This document shows positions 15,695 to 25,074 of a stretch of 64,000 nucleotides of DNA, piece after piece. A model generated the notes under the pieces. It was given only the letters and a program-made list of their open reading frames with translations. It searched no databases and had not been told where the DNA came from. Both the position numbers and the translations under genes were made by a program. The stretch comes from Membranihabitans maritimus. Lineage in GTDB: Bacteria; Bacteroidota; Bacteroidia; Chitinophagales; Saprospiraceae. Each line of letters opens with the position of its first letter. Within the stretch, counting starts at the first letter, position 1. The stretch is from the NCBI RefSeq assembly GCF_021729145.1, contig NZ_JAJSLW010000001.1:495128-559127 (forward strand), written 5' to 3'.

Positions 15695-16429
15695 TTATTT
15701 GCTTTTTTTATTTAGATCCCGGTACAAATAAAGATGGCCTTTAATAGCTGCCACATATTTCTTCCGGTCCTTTTCCTTCAATGTATTAAATAAATCCAGG
15801 TGAGTAATCAGTTTCCCTTCGGCCTTCAATTTTTTGTTAATAGGCTTTATATGAGAATCGTAATTGTTTTTAGCGTATTCAAAAATAATATGAACTATTT
15901 TCTGAAACTGACTTATAAATGGGTTACCTGCAATTTGATAAATGCGCATATGAAATGCTTTCTCCAGGTCCACAGGCCAATTATTATCATCATAGATACT
16001 CCCCTGGTTAACAATTTTATCCAATTCATTGATATCCTGATCAGTGATTTTATCAAATATAAAATCAGTAATTCCTACTTCGAGGGCAATCCGCATCTCT
16101 ATGATACTCATTATCGTTTCTTCACTAAATAAATACGGATTCGTCACTTTTTCCAAACCGACAAATAATGGAGGCTCTACTATTGTAATACCTCTTTTTG
16201 TACGTGATTGAATCAACCCCAACATTCTAAGCCTGCTCATGGCTTCACGCGTAACATTTCTGCTTATCCCCATATCCTGTGAAAGCTGGGTCTCATTGGG
16301 CAACGTATCCCCGGGCTTCAACTTACTATCACGGATATAATTTATAATTCTTTCTTCCACCTGATCCACCAATGTCTTCGTAGCAAATTGGATTTTACCA
16401 TTTCCTGAGTTCATATGTACCTTTTTCAT
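15695..16429 (-). CDS. GntR-family (FadR/FCD) transcriptional regulator, NanR-like role
   Basis: Regulator of 244 residues. An N-terminal winged helix (VEERIINYIRDSKLKPGDTL, then LSQDMGISRNVTREAMSRL, residues ~24-70) is followed by an all-helical FCD ligand-binding domain (EMRIALEVGI, KAFHMRIYQIAGN, GHLYLYRDL). Placement directly before nanA with no gap indicates that it regulates sialic acid catabolism, with sialic acid or ManNAc derivatives as likely effectors. A strong promoter and an overlapping palindrome lie 60-110 bases upstream of its ATG, which points to autoregulation. Confidence 0.92.
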   Translation of the reverse strand: MKKVHMNSGNGKIQFATKTLVDQVEERIINYIRDSKLKPGDTLPNETQLSQDMGISRNVTREAMSRLRMLGLIQSRTKRGITIVEPPLFVGLEKVTNPYLFSEETIMSIIEMRIALEVGITDFIFDKITDQDINELDKIVNQGSIYDDNNWPVDLEKAFHMRIYQIAGNPFISQFQKIVHIIFEYAKNNYDSHIKPINKKLKAEGKLITHLDLFNTLKEKDRKKYVAAIKGHLYLYRDLNKKSK

Positions 16430-16488
16430 TCACTTTTAAAATTACAATGCCGTCAACATTATAAAAACACTAATACAAGTTTACTTCT

Positions 16489-16539
16489 TATTTGTATTAT
16501 TTATACTACAAATATAACATTATATATCCCTTCGTCAAA
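16489..16539 (-). promoter_or_regulatory. Promoter and operator of the GntR-nanA operon
   Basis: Read on the minus strand, TTTG at 16539-16536 and TATATTTG at 16516-16509 are separated by 19 bases, a full match to the Bacteroidota promoter consensus. A palindrome TATTTGTA-N10-TACAAATA (16489-16514) overlaps the -7 element and the start-site region. A related half-site TAATACAA lies at 16471-16478. The palindrome is well placed for repression by the GntR protein encoded next. Confidence 0.75.
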
Positions 16540-16581
16540 ATATTTGTTTCAACCATAGTTTAAATTTAAGAGCCAACTTCT

Positions 16582-19209
16582 TTAATTTTTCCTTGCATAA
16601 AAAACCAAACTTACGATATAACTCAATACATAGCAGGAGACAAAACCCGTTGCCGCAAATAACAGCACATGCATGTGCGTATATTGGGTCAATACGTATT
16701 GAATAATTGTACTCATTATCAACCCTGCAACCGCTCCCTTCCCATTGGCTTTTTTACTCGTCATTCCCAAGAAAAACAACCCTCCTAATCCTCCGGCAAA
16801 CAACCCGATATACAACTGAAACTGATCCCATAACGACTGTATATTCCAGGAAGCCATCATCAACGCAAAGGCCGTACCCATTATACCAAATATTAATGTA
16901 GAAACCCTGGCTGCTTTCAAATCACTTCCCCTGGAACCCCAGGAAAACCGATGATAAAAATCGGTAATAAAGGCTGTAGAAACCGAATTCATACTACTGC
17001 TTAAACTCGACATGGCCGCTGAAAAAATACCCGCAATCAACAACCCCGAAACACCCTTCGGCAATTCGGATACGATATACCAGGGAAAAATCGCATCGTC
17101 ATTGGATATCGATGGATTAAGGTTGTAAGGGTGACCTGAATAATAAAGATACAACGCCGTCCCAATGGTAAAGAAAATCAGTGTAGCCGGAATCGCCAAT
17201 AGGGCGAATGTCCATACACTCTGCTTTGCCTCCCGCTCATCCGTCGTGGTCAAATATCGCTGTACCATCGTCTGGTCACTACCACTGGTGATCAAATTCG
17301 CAAAAATACCACCCAGGATTACCACCCAAATGGTAGGCCGGGTAAAATCAAATGATGTATCCAGTATTTTGAATTTTTCTCCTGCCACAGCAGAGCTATA
17401 GGCCTCTGTTAAACTAAAATCCATCTGGGTCAGTAATAATATCAAACATAAAAATGCTCCCCCCATCAAAACAATAACCTGCAATACGTCGGTCCAAATC
17501 ACTGCTTCTATTCCGCCCATCATAGTATATATAATACTCACGACCCCCATGACCACAATACATAGCTCTATACTTACCCCTGTCACCAAATTGATGGCGA
17601 TCGAAGGAAGAAAAAGAACGATTCCCACCCTTCCCAACTGCAAGATCATAAATGACAGACTGCCCAACAACCTTGTCAGCAGGTTAAATCGATTTTCCAG
17701 GAACTCATACGCACTGGTTATATTCAGTTTTCGGAAATAAGGGATATAAATGGCTATCAATATCGGTGCAACCAAAAGAGGCGTCATTTGAAAAAAGAAA
17801 TACCCCCAGTCCGTCATATATGTTTTGGCAGGGATCGCCATAAAAGTAATCGCGCTCAGGCTGGTCCCAAATAAACTCAGTCCGGCCGCCCACCATGGTA
17901 TTCTCCCCCCGCCTTTGAAATAATCGTCGGTAGATTTCTGGCGCCGGGCATATTTTACTCCGATCAATATCATTACCAGGAAATACAAGGCAACAACTCC
18001 ATAATTGATCCATCCGAATTTTCCATGAATTCCCGAAACATGACCTTTCCACAAAACAGGGGTCCGAATACCGGGATGGATTTCACCACTGGTAATAAAA
18101 TAATCTTCATTCCATTTTATGGCATTAGTTGTCACCGGGAGATGGGAAGAAAAAGTATCAATAGTTGTCCAGGTATTGGTCACTGTATGATAGGATAGTA
18201 TCTTCCTGGAAAACCCTTTGTGGCCTTCAAATAACCGGGAAAGCTTAACTTCCAGCGCATTTCGACCTACCAAACCAGATGCATTTTCAATTTCCTGAGA
18301 AATCTTTGCCCTTTCCAATAGGTCTTTCCCGCTATCTCCGCCAAAAACCAAAATATGACTGGCACCAATCTCTATTGAAGATGCTCCCATTATACAATGT
18401 GGTGCAGAACCATCGATGGAAATATTGCCCAGGCTATTCCATTTATCCTGTACCGGGTCGTACATATACCCATCTGTCAGCAATTGGATTTGTCCATCGG
18501 GATTCGTTGTCCTGCCACTAAACAGAAAAAATCCTTCCACACGTCCATTTCTTTGCACTTCCCCCACAGAAAAAGACCTTGGGGGGCCCGGACATCCCGA
18601 TAATTTAATCCAGTTTCCTGAACTTTCATCCAACCGAAAGAGAACATTTTGATTCTCCTTTATTCCATGTACTAAAATTTCTCCGTCACAAACTCCTCCG
18701 TTCACAGCTCGAACCCCTTCCGGTAAAGAAGTCAATGACTTTATTTCCACTTCCCTATTTTCAGCATTCCATGTGAGCCCCACCACTTTAGTTACCGGAC
18801 CATCTTTATTTTCCCCTCCTATACAAATTAATTCATTACCTCTTACTATTGACACTCCATATCCCATGGGTACAGGAAGTGAATACACCGAATCCTCCCA
18901 CTCATAACTTCCATTTGTTTTCTTTTCCAATACATAAATATCCTCCCACCACACCTTTTGTCCACCTTTCCAGGGCTCTGCATACGGAAAGTTTGCCCCA
19001 CCGGCTACGATTAATGCCCCATTCGACACTCCGGAATATGCACCTGCCAGACCGGGTTGCGTATTGTCTAATTCTTCGATTGCTAATGATGGATTGGGAG
19101 GTAAGGAATTCCACTCTTGCCAGTCAATTGAAATTTGGGCAATGGCAAAATTAATTTGAAAGAAACACCAAGCCAGTAACAGTATACTCTTAAATCCTTT
19201 TTTCATCAT
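16582..19209 (-). CDS. Fused cyclically permuted mutarotase (NanM-like) / sodium:solute symporter
   Basis: Two-part protein of 875 residues. A signal peptide (residues 1-24, ending NFAIAQ) leads into a Kelch beta-propeller of the cyclically permuted mutarotase family (~25-390, e.g. GAYSGVSNGALIVAGGANFP and HILVFGGDSG). From ~395 to the end is a complete sodium:solute symporter with about 13 membrane helices (YARRQKSTDDYFKGGGRIPWW, GLSLFGTSLSAITFMAIPA, GGIEAVIWTDVLQ). The propeller probably epimerises alpha-sialic acid to the beta anomer in the periplasm and passes it to the symporter. It lies between the sialidase and GntR-nanA genes. The start used is the first of two adjacent ATGs. Confidence 0.93.
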   Translation of the reverse strand: MMKKGFKSILLLAWCFFQINFAIAQISIDWQEWNSLPPNPSLAIEELDNTQPGLAGAYSGVSNGALIVAGGANFPYAEPWKGGQKVWWEDIYVLEKKTNGSYEWEDSVYSLPVPMGYGVSIVRGNELICIGGENKDGPVTKVVGLTWNAENREVEIKSLTSLPEGVRAVNGGVCDGEILVHGIKENQNVLFRLDESSGNWIKLSGCPGPPRSFSVGEVQRNGRVEGFFLFSGRTTNPDGQIQLLTDGYMYDPVQDKWNSLGNISIDGSAPHCIMGASSIEIGASHILVFGGDSGKDLLERAKISQEIENASGLVGRNALEVKLSRLFEGHKGFSRKILSYHTVTNTWTTIDTFSSHLPVTTNAIKWNEDYFITSGEIHPGIRTPVLWKGHVSGIHGKFGWINYGVVALYFLVMILIGVKYARRQKSTDDYFKGGGRIPWWAAGLSLFGTSLSAITFMAIPAKTYMTDWGYFFFQMTPLLVAPILIAIYIPYFRKLNITSAYEFLENRFNLLTRLLGSLSFMILQLGRVGIVLFLPSIAINLVTGVSIELCIVVMGVVSIIYTMMGGIEAVIWTDVLQVIVLMGGAFLCLILLLTQMDFSLTEAYSSAVAGEKFKILDTSFDFTRPTIWVVILGGIFANLITSGSDQTMVQRYLTTTDEREAKQSVWTFALLAIPATLIFFTIGTALYLYYSGHPYNLNPSISNDDAIFPWYIVSELPKGVSGLLIAGIFSAAMSSLSSSMNSVSTAFITDFYHRFSWGSRGSDLKAARVSTLIFGIMGTAFALMMASWNIQSLWDQFQLYIGLFAGGLGGLFFLGMTSKKANGKGAVAGLIMSTIIQYVLTQYTHMHVLLFAATGFVSCYVLSYIVSLVFYARKN

Positions 19210-19253
19210 CGTATTTTAAACACCTTAGAGTTCTGAGTGAACAAATAATAGTC

Positions 19254-19431
19254 ACCACTAAGACACGGAGTCCACTTAGTATCACTAAGATATTTATTTG
19301 TGACCTTAGGATATTTCCACCACCTGATATACAACACTCCTTTATTGCTTGTCTTCTCTGCAACCAAATTTTCATCTTCATACTTTTAATCCCTTAGTGT
19401 TTCTTTGTGCTCTATGTTCCTTAGTGGTAAA
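19254..19431. repeat. Degenerate CACTAAG/CTTAGTG intergenic repeat
   Basis: The 246-base gap between the symporter fusion and the GH33 gene contains many CTTAG/CTAAG words. CCACTAAGACACGGAG (from 19254) faces a reverse-oriented copy, TTCTTTGTGCTCTATGTTCC followed by TTAGTGG (ending about 19427). The pair forms an imperfect inverted repeat about 170 bases apart. The pattern resembles dispersed noncoding repeats common in this phylum. An open frame here (19190-19381) is treated as chance. Confidence 0.5.
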
Positions 19432-19455
19432 TTTAGCACCTTAGCCCTCTTAGTA

Positions 19456-20610
19456 TCACTTAAACCTTTTCAACTCCACCACCTGAAAAAAAATATTCTC
19501 GTACGGATTATCTCTCCCTCCTTCATAGAACAACGCCACATTGCCATTATCCAATTTTGCCAGGCTTGAATAAGCAGAAGGCCCCGGGAATACCGTCCGA
19601 ATAACGGGCCAGGTTTTACCATCGTCATAGCTCACCCGCAAACTCATATTCCTACGCCCCCCCGAAGTAGCCGGATTCAAAAAAAGTATAGTATTTTTTG
19701 CGAATGTACCTGGCCAATCATATCTCAATATACTCGCTTGACAAACAGGCTCTACCAGCTCGTCCACATTGTAAGGCTTAGTCCACGATAACCCGCCGTC
19801 ATAACTTTTCGAATGTGTCCGCTTATTATCACCGAAATACGATCGCATATTCATCAAGAGGGTTCCATTCCCATCCGCTATTTCCACTACCTGGCATTCA
19901 TTCACTTTGGGACGAATAGTTCCACCCAATTGCCAGGTCTTACCGTGGTCATCACTATATATGGAATGAGAACCGTATTCATATGGCCCATTCCTTACAT
20001 TACCTTCCGGATCGTCATAACTGTGGTCACAGGGTATGACCAACCACCCCCTTTTCGGACCGTGCTTGATTTGAATTCCCACTCCAGGACCTGTTGCATA
20101 CCATCCCCATTCCTTCTTTTTGGTAGTAGAAGTAATATCCTGAGGTTCAGTCCATGTCTTACCATCGTCGCTGCTCCTCATTACCCAAACAGTCCGGGTA
20201 GACTCACTGGTTTTGTGGATAATGTCCGATTCGTGATCACTTCCCAGATTATGGGTCAATAAAAGATGAATTTCTCCAGTAATTTCATCCACTACCGGGC
20301 ATGGGTTCCCACAAGTATTGCCTTCATCATCCCACAAAACAACCTGATCTCCCCAGGTTTTTCCGTTGTCCTCCGATCGCTTCATCACAATATCGATATT
20401 TCCTGCATCACCCCTTCCCTCCTTTCTTCCTTCACAAAAGGCAAGTAAGGTTTCACTGTTCGTGGTCACTATGGCAGGAATCCGGTAGGTATCGTACCCG
20501 TCGGTTCCGGAGATAAATAATGCGGTGGAGTCGAGGATGTTTACTTCCTGGGAAAAATTATTGGTAGCAATTAGCAGAGCAAAAAACAAAACAATATATT
20601 TTATATTCAT
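19456..20610 (-). CDS. nanH: Exo-alpha-sialidase, GH33
   Basis: Secreted or periplasmic sialidase of 384 residues that releases terminal sialic acid from glycans. The signal peptide (IVLFFALLIATNNFSQ) ends near residue 20. The arginine motif YDTYRIPAIV lies near residues 39-48, and FCEGRKEGRGD follows with the catalytic-region aspartate. Five Asp boxes are present (RSEDNGKTW, RSSDDGKTW, SDDHGKTW, SYDGGLSW, SYDDGKTW). The late FYEGG contains the conserved glutamate/tyrosine region. All features are those of bacterial GH33. It follows the sulfatase genes on the same strand. Confidence 0.94.
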   Translation of the reverse strand: MNIKYIVLFFALLIATNNFSQEVNILDSTALFISGTDGYDTYRIPAIVTTNSETLLAFCEGRKEGRGDAGNIDIVMKRSEDNGKTWGDQVVLWDDEGNTCGNPCPVVDEITGEIHLLLTHNLGSDHESDIIHKTSESTRTVWVMRSSDDGKTWTEPQDITSTTKKKEWGWYATGPGVGIQIKHGPKRGWLVIPCDHSYDDPEGNVRNGPYEYGSHSIYSDDHGKTWQLGGTIRPKVNECQVVEIADGNGTLLMNMRSYFGDNKRTHSKSYDGGLSWTKPYNVDELVEPVCQASILRYDWPGTFAKNTILFLNPATSGGRRNMSLRVSYDDGKTWPVIRTVFPGPSAYSSLAKLDNGNVALFYEGGRDNPYENIFFQVVELKRFK

Positions 20611-20659
20611 AAGTTTTTGGTATTTATATGCAAAATATTTTAATTATACACTAGCTTTA

Positions 20660-22153
20660 TTAATTTACTTTTCCATACGCTTCTAGATAATTCATCTTTT
20701 TATATGCCAGAATTCTTTTTTGTAATATTTTTGCTATTTCTCTATACATTGGATCTTCTGCCAAATTTAATTTTTCAATAAAATGGTCACCTTGATCTAA
20801 ATGATATAATTCTTCTTCATATAAAATATCAGTATCTTCATCAAACCATCCTACATAACGATAGTCTTTTACTCTAACACTATAGCCTATATTCTCAATT
20901 TCATTTTCCACTTTGAACAAACTTTCATAAGGTCTAATAAATTGGTTAAATGCTACATCATTCCAGTCTTCCTTATATTCTAAATTTCCTTTCATTAGAC
21001 CTTTTAAACTTCGTCCAGATAATTTATGTCTTGAATCAATGCCGCATAATTCAGTAACCGTTGGATAAATGTCAATCAACTCCACAATCTCTTCTACATT
21101 ATCACTTTGGGATTCAATCCAGGGACAATAAATCAATAAAGGTACTCTGGCAGCTAATTCATAATTAGTAGATTTACACCATACTCCTTGTTCTCCCAAG
21201 TGGTACCCATGATCACCTACCACTACTATGATGGTATTATTATCCAAGTGATGTGCTTTTAATTCCTTAATTATCTTTCCAACTTGCGTATCAACATAAC
21301 TTACACAAGCATAATATGCATGCCATAATTCTTTTTCTTTTTCCACTGATATTTCTCCCAAATCAGGAATATCTGTATAGCCTCTAAGTTCTTCAGAATT
21401 ATGAAAAGCCAAATCCGGTGCTTCTTTCGGTCTACCTTTGAACTGAGGAGAATAAACCTTTTCTCGATCATATAAGTCAAAATATTTTTTAGGTGCGGTA
21501 AAAGGTAAGTGAGGCTTTAAAAACCCAACTGCTAAGAAAAACGGTTTTGCAGATTTAGATAAGTTTTTAAGATGTTGGATTGCCACATCTGTAAATTCCC
21601 CATCTAGATATTCATTGTCTTTAACATCAGCCATTTCCCAGGAACTTGCCTTCTTTCCAAATTTTTTATTTTCTTTCAAATAGTATTGCTCACTTTTGAT
21701 TCCAATACTTTTGTAAGAAGGTATTGTCCAACTTAAGGTATCTTGTGTTCGCTTCTTGCCATGGAAAACTTTACCTACTCCAAAAGATTCATATCCATAT
21801 TCCTTAAAGATTTGGGGTAAGGTATATATATCCGTCTTTTTCTCACGGAAATGACTCACCAAATTAACAACCCCTGTCTCATCCGGCCTTAAACCTGTTA
21901 GAAAAGAAGTCCTGGAAGGATTACAAACAGCACTTTGGCAATACGCTTTATTAAATACAGTCCCCATTTTCGCTAATGAATCTAAATTTGGTGTTATGGC
22001 TCTTTGATCACCGTAACATCCTAATGTGGGGCGCATATCGTCAATTGTTATAAACAGTACATTTTTGAACTCCGTATCGGAGATATTTGGGGAACAACCT
22101 AATACGTAGAATGTAAGAACGCATCCAATTATAATATACTTTAAATTAAACAT
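20660..22153 (-). CDS. Sulfatase, iduronate-2-sulfatase-like (S1), lipoprotein
   Basis: Formylglycine-dependent sulfatase of 497 residues. The lipobox cysteine is residue 20 (YVLGCSPN). The catalytic signature CNPSRTSFLTG has Cys77, which must be oxidised to formylglycine by a maturase not encoded here. Metal ligands are visible in FITIDDMRPTLGCYGD (~34-49) and VVGDHGYHLGEQG. The LGCYGD and HFRE segments resemble iduronate-2-sulfatase-like S1 members and the paralogue at 25075-26562. It is noticeably more AT-rich than the neighbouring sulfatases. The substrate is a sulfated glycan of unknown identity. Confidence 0.92.
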   Translation of the reverse strand: MFNLKYIIIGCVLTFYVLGCSPNISDTEFKNVLFITIDDMRPTLGCYGDQRAITPNLDSLAKMGTVFNKAYCQSAVCNPSRTSFLTGLRPDETGVVNLVSHFREKKTDIYTLPQIFKEYGYESFGVGKVFHGKKRTQDTLSWTIPSYKSIGIKSEQYYLKENKKFGKKASSWEMADVKDNEYLDGEFTDVAIQHLKNLSKSAKPFFLAVGFLKPHLPFTAPKKYFDLYDREKVYSPQFKGRPKEAPDLAFHNSEELRGYTDIPDLGEISVEKEKELWHAYYACVSYVDTQVGKIIKELKAHHLDNNTIIVVVGDHGYHLGEQGVWCKSTNYELAARVPLLIYCPWIESQSDNVEEIVELIDIYPTVTELCGIDSRHKLSGRSLKGLMKGNLEYKEDWNDVAFNQFIRPYESLFKVENEIENIGYSVRVKDYRYVGWFDEDTDILYEEELYHLDQGDHFIEKLNLAEDPMYREIAKILQKRILAYKKMNYLEAYGKVN

Positions 22154-22162
22154 AATAATTTT

Positions 22163-23593
22163 TTAATTCAAGTCATCTACTTGCTCAGCATTTAATTTGG
22201 GCATATATGCTTTTAAGTTATTAATAATCTCACTGTATTTTCCTGTACCTGCCAAATTATACCACTCATTAGGATCATTTTCATGGTCGTACAATTCCTC
22301 ACTTCCATCATTATATTGAATATACCTCCACCTTTCAGTACGGACCGCATGGTTTCCTTTCAAATAAGTAGTCAATGCTGGTGGATACTGACTAATCGCT
22401 CTCTTTAATAATGGGACTGCACTTTTGCCGTCAAGCTCGTCGGGCTCTGTAAATCCACACAATTCAACCAGCGTTGGATATATGGTAGTCAAATCAACCG
22501 GGTTTTCAATAATTGTACCTGGGGGAACCTGTCCCGGGGCTACAATAATAAAAGGCACATGAGTTGCTTTTTCCCACAATGCAAATTTTTCTATATGCTG
22601 TTTTTCACCGAGATGAAATCCATGATCTGACCACAACACAATAATCGTATTATCCCGGTATGGACTATCATCCAATGATTTAATTACCTTCCCAATCATT
22701 TGATCTGCAAATGTAGCGCAAGCCTGGTATGCCTGAATGAATTCTCTATATGAATTGGGATGTTCCTCTTTGGCATTCATCATACCCTTCCAAAACCATT
22801 TGGTCTTGGCCATGAGCGCAGAAGCACCGTCAGGCAGGTCCTTCCAGTCCTCTTCATTTAGTTCAGGCATGACCAAATCAACCTGGGGATATTCATCAAA
22901 ATATTCCTGTGGTGCAAAAAAAGGTGAATGGGGTTTGTATATTCCCACATTGAGGAAAAAAGGGGCTTTGTGTTCTTTTGATAAAAAGTCTATAGCGTAT
23001 TCTGATGTTTTATAGTCCGCCGTCTTTTCAATTTTTTCCGGCCAACGGCCCCAATCCGTATTTCTTGAACCGTATTCTTGTAAATCGTTTATTTTCTCCG
23101 GAGGATAGGGTTCGTTAATTTTCATCATCAAAAATTCATCAAAGGAAGCATTGTCGTGAAAGGCCCAATCTTTGTGATGATGAAAGATTTTTCCCGCACC
23201 TCCCACATAGTACCCTTTCTCCATAAAGAACTGCTGAATCGTTTTTGCATTGGGAAGTGCTTTTCTCCAATCTGATTTATTGCCATAAACTCCTGTTTTA
23301 TGGGGACGTGTTCCGGTCATTACAGAAGCACGCGATGGATTACATGCAGAGGAAGAACAATATGCCCTTACAAAAAAGGCACCCCGTGCAGCGAGATCCT
23401 TAATATTGGGTACTTTAATTGGATTGCCGGGATCATACAAAGTATTCCAATCGTTTAAATCGTCGACGGCTATAAATAATACATTGGGTTTATTTTCGGA
23501 ACTCTGTTCTGAAAAAGGATTTTGTGTATAACATGTGATGCTTGATGATAACAAACATATAGTAAAAATCAAGTTCTGCAAAACCATTCTCAT
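22163..23593 (-). CDS. Sulfatase (S1 family), exported
   Basis: Formylglycine sulfatase of 476 residues with an N-terminal signal (NLIFTICLLSSSITCYTQ). The signature is CNPSRASVMTG with Cys84. Metal-binding aspartates are in FIAVDDLNDWN (~40-50) and the late motif is LWSDHGFHLGEKQH. The C-terminal sulfatase subdomain carries ELYDHENDPNEWYNLA, a common S1 ending. It is related to the 28102-29634 sulfatase (shared GAGKIFHH/GAGKVFHH). Its start overlaps the stop of the upstream sulfatase gene by 4 bases, showing tight translational coupling. Confidence 0.92.
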   Translation of the reverse strand: MRMVLQNLIFTICLLSSSITCYTQNPFSEQSSENKPNVLFIAVDDLNDWNTLYDPGNPIKVPNIKDLAARGAFFVRAYCSSSACNPSRASVMTGTRPHKTGVYGNKSDWRKALPNAKTIQQFFMEKGYYVGGAGKIFHHHKDWAFHDNASFDEFLMMKINEPYPPEKINDLQEYGSRNTDWGRWPEKIEKTADYKTSEYAIDFLSKEHKAPFFLNVGIYKPHSPFFAPQEYFDEYPQVDLVMPELNEEDWKDLPDGASALMAKTKWFWKGMMNAKEEHPNSYREFIQAYQACATFADQMIGKVIKSLDDSPYRDNTIIVLWSDHGFHLGEKQHIEKFALWEKATHVPFIIVAPGQVPPGTIIENPVDLTTIYPTLVELCGFTEPDELDGKSAVPLLKRAISQYPPALTTYLKGNHAVRTERWRYIQYNDGSEELYDHENDPNEWYNLAGTGKYSEIINNLKAYMPKLNAEQVDDLN

Positions 23594-25071
23594 TTCTTTT
23601 TATTACCGAAATAATCCCAATTCATATACTGGTCATAGGGAATATCCACCCTTTCAATATTAGTATTGACAACATCCTGAAAAAGTCTATTTGCCAAATC
23701 TTTATCAATCAATGGGTCTTTTGATCGACGCTGCCATTTTCTAAGGACTTTTTTTAATCTATTCAACACATTCGTATATTGTTTATCATTCGCCAAATTA
23801 TACCATTCGTACGGATCATTTTGTAAATCATAGAGTTCAAATTCCGGAGGATGCTTCATCCGGTCGTAAGCACTTTGTACATGTTTGGGTGCTGCTTCAA
23901 GGGTTTTAGCAACATTGTCAAATCGAAAATGATTGATTGTAAAATCATAGCCGGGATTCTTCTCTTCATAGACCAAATTATGTATTAACTTAAATCGTTT
24001 GTCTCGCACAGCTCGTTGGGGATATGGGTTGTGATTGGAATGGACATGGTATTCTGTAAACAAGTACTTTCGCTCAAACCGTCCTTCTCCGGATAAAACA
24101 GGCCATAGCGATTTGCCCGGTAAGTATGAGGGAATTTTTATTTTGGCCGCTTCTAAAAAAGTTGGATACAGATCGATAGAGCTTACCAAAGAATTGTAGA
24201 TTTTATTTTTCACCACTTTATCTGGGAATGAAATAATCATTGGGATTTTTAGTCCTCCCTCATAACAAGTTCTTTTCCCCCTAAGAATATCAGCGCCATG
24301 ATCCCCTATATAAACAATTAAAGTGTTTTCGTATTTTCCGGATGCTTTCAACGCCATGAGTATGTCACCAACAAGGTGGTCAAGGCGCATCATCGAATTA
24401 TAATAACCTGCTGTTTCTTCTCTCAACCTGGTATTATCCAACCCCATATAAGGTAGTGGTTTTACATCCTTTGCAGCTAAAGGCTTTTCCGGTAAGCCTT
24501 GCACTTGATCCAGGAAAGGACGATGTGCATCCGGATAGTTCACCTGTAGATAAAACGGTTTTTCGGAATCACTCATAAACTGTCCGGCCAGATCAGCATA
24601 CCGGTCCAAATTATTTCTTTTGAAATTCGCTTCGGATATTTCCCACCAATCAAAATCAAACGCCTCTTCCGGATTGACATGAAGCTTACCTAACATGCCG
24701 GTCCTATAACCTTCTGACTTTAAGTGATTGACAATATTGGGGATATCCTGGTCATACATATGATATTTCCATGTTGCCAACCCAATTTGTCCGTTTTGGT
24801 GCGGATAAAGCCCCGTAAGAAATGCTGCCCGGGAAGGGGAACAACCTGCCTGGGGAACATAAGCATTTTTAAAAAGAACCCCTTCTTTGGCTAATTTATC
24901 CAAATGTGGAGTAGGAACAGGAGATCCGTAACAGCTAATTTCAGGGCCATTATCCTCCGAAATGATGAATAGAATATTAGGCTTACCTTTGTCTGCAGCA
25001 TTGATAACACTCGATGATAAAAACAAACTTAAAAACAATAGACCTACAACTATTTTCTCTTTAACTACCAT
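23590..25071 (-). CDS. Sulfatase, N-sulfoglucosamine sulfohydrolase-like
   Basis: Exported sulfatase of 493 residues with a signal peptide ending near SSSVINAA (residue 26). The signature is CSPSRAAFLTG with Cys77. The segments ISEDNGPEISCYGSPVPTPH, HQNGQIGLATWKYHMY and GKLHVNPEEAFDFDWW match heparan N-sulfatase-like S1 enzymes better than the other five sulfatases. The late metal motif is YIGDHGADILRGKR. The preference for N-sulfated amino sugars is inferred from family resemblance only. It lies 3 bases after the 25075-26562 sulfatase. Confidence 0.9.
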   Translation of the reverse strand: MVVKEKIVVGLLFLSLFLSSSVINAADKGKPNILFIISEDNGPEISCYGSPVPTPHLDKLAKEGVLFKNAYVPQAGCSPSRAAFLTGLYPHQNGQIGLATWKYHMYDQDIPNIVNHLKSEGYRTGMLGKLHVNPEEAFDFDWWEISEANFKRNNLDRYADLAGQFMSDSEKPFYLQVNYPDAHRPFLDQVQGLPEKPLAAKDVKPLPYMGLDNTRLREETAGYYNSMMRLDHLVGDILMALKASGKYENTLIVYIGDHGADILRGKRTCYEGGLKIPMIISFPDKVVKNKIYNSLVSSIDLYPTFLEAAKIKIPSYLPGKSLWPVLSGEGRFERKYLFTEYHVHSNHNPYPQRAVRDKRFKLIHNLVYEEKNPGYDFTINHFRFDNVAKTLEAAPKHVQSAYDRMKHPPEFELYDLQNDPYEWYNLANDKQYTNVLNRLKKVLRKWQRRSKDPLIDKDLANRLFQDVVNTNIERVDIPYDQYMNWDYFGNKKK

Positions 25072-25074
25072 TGT

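Noticed and set aside
19190..19381. Minus-strand frame of 63 residues in the repeat region
   Set aside because: It overlaps the symporter start and the CTAAG repeats and shows no protein-like features.
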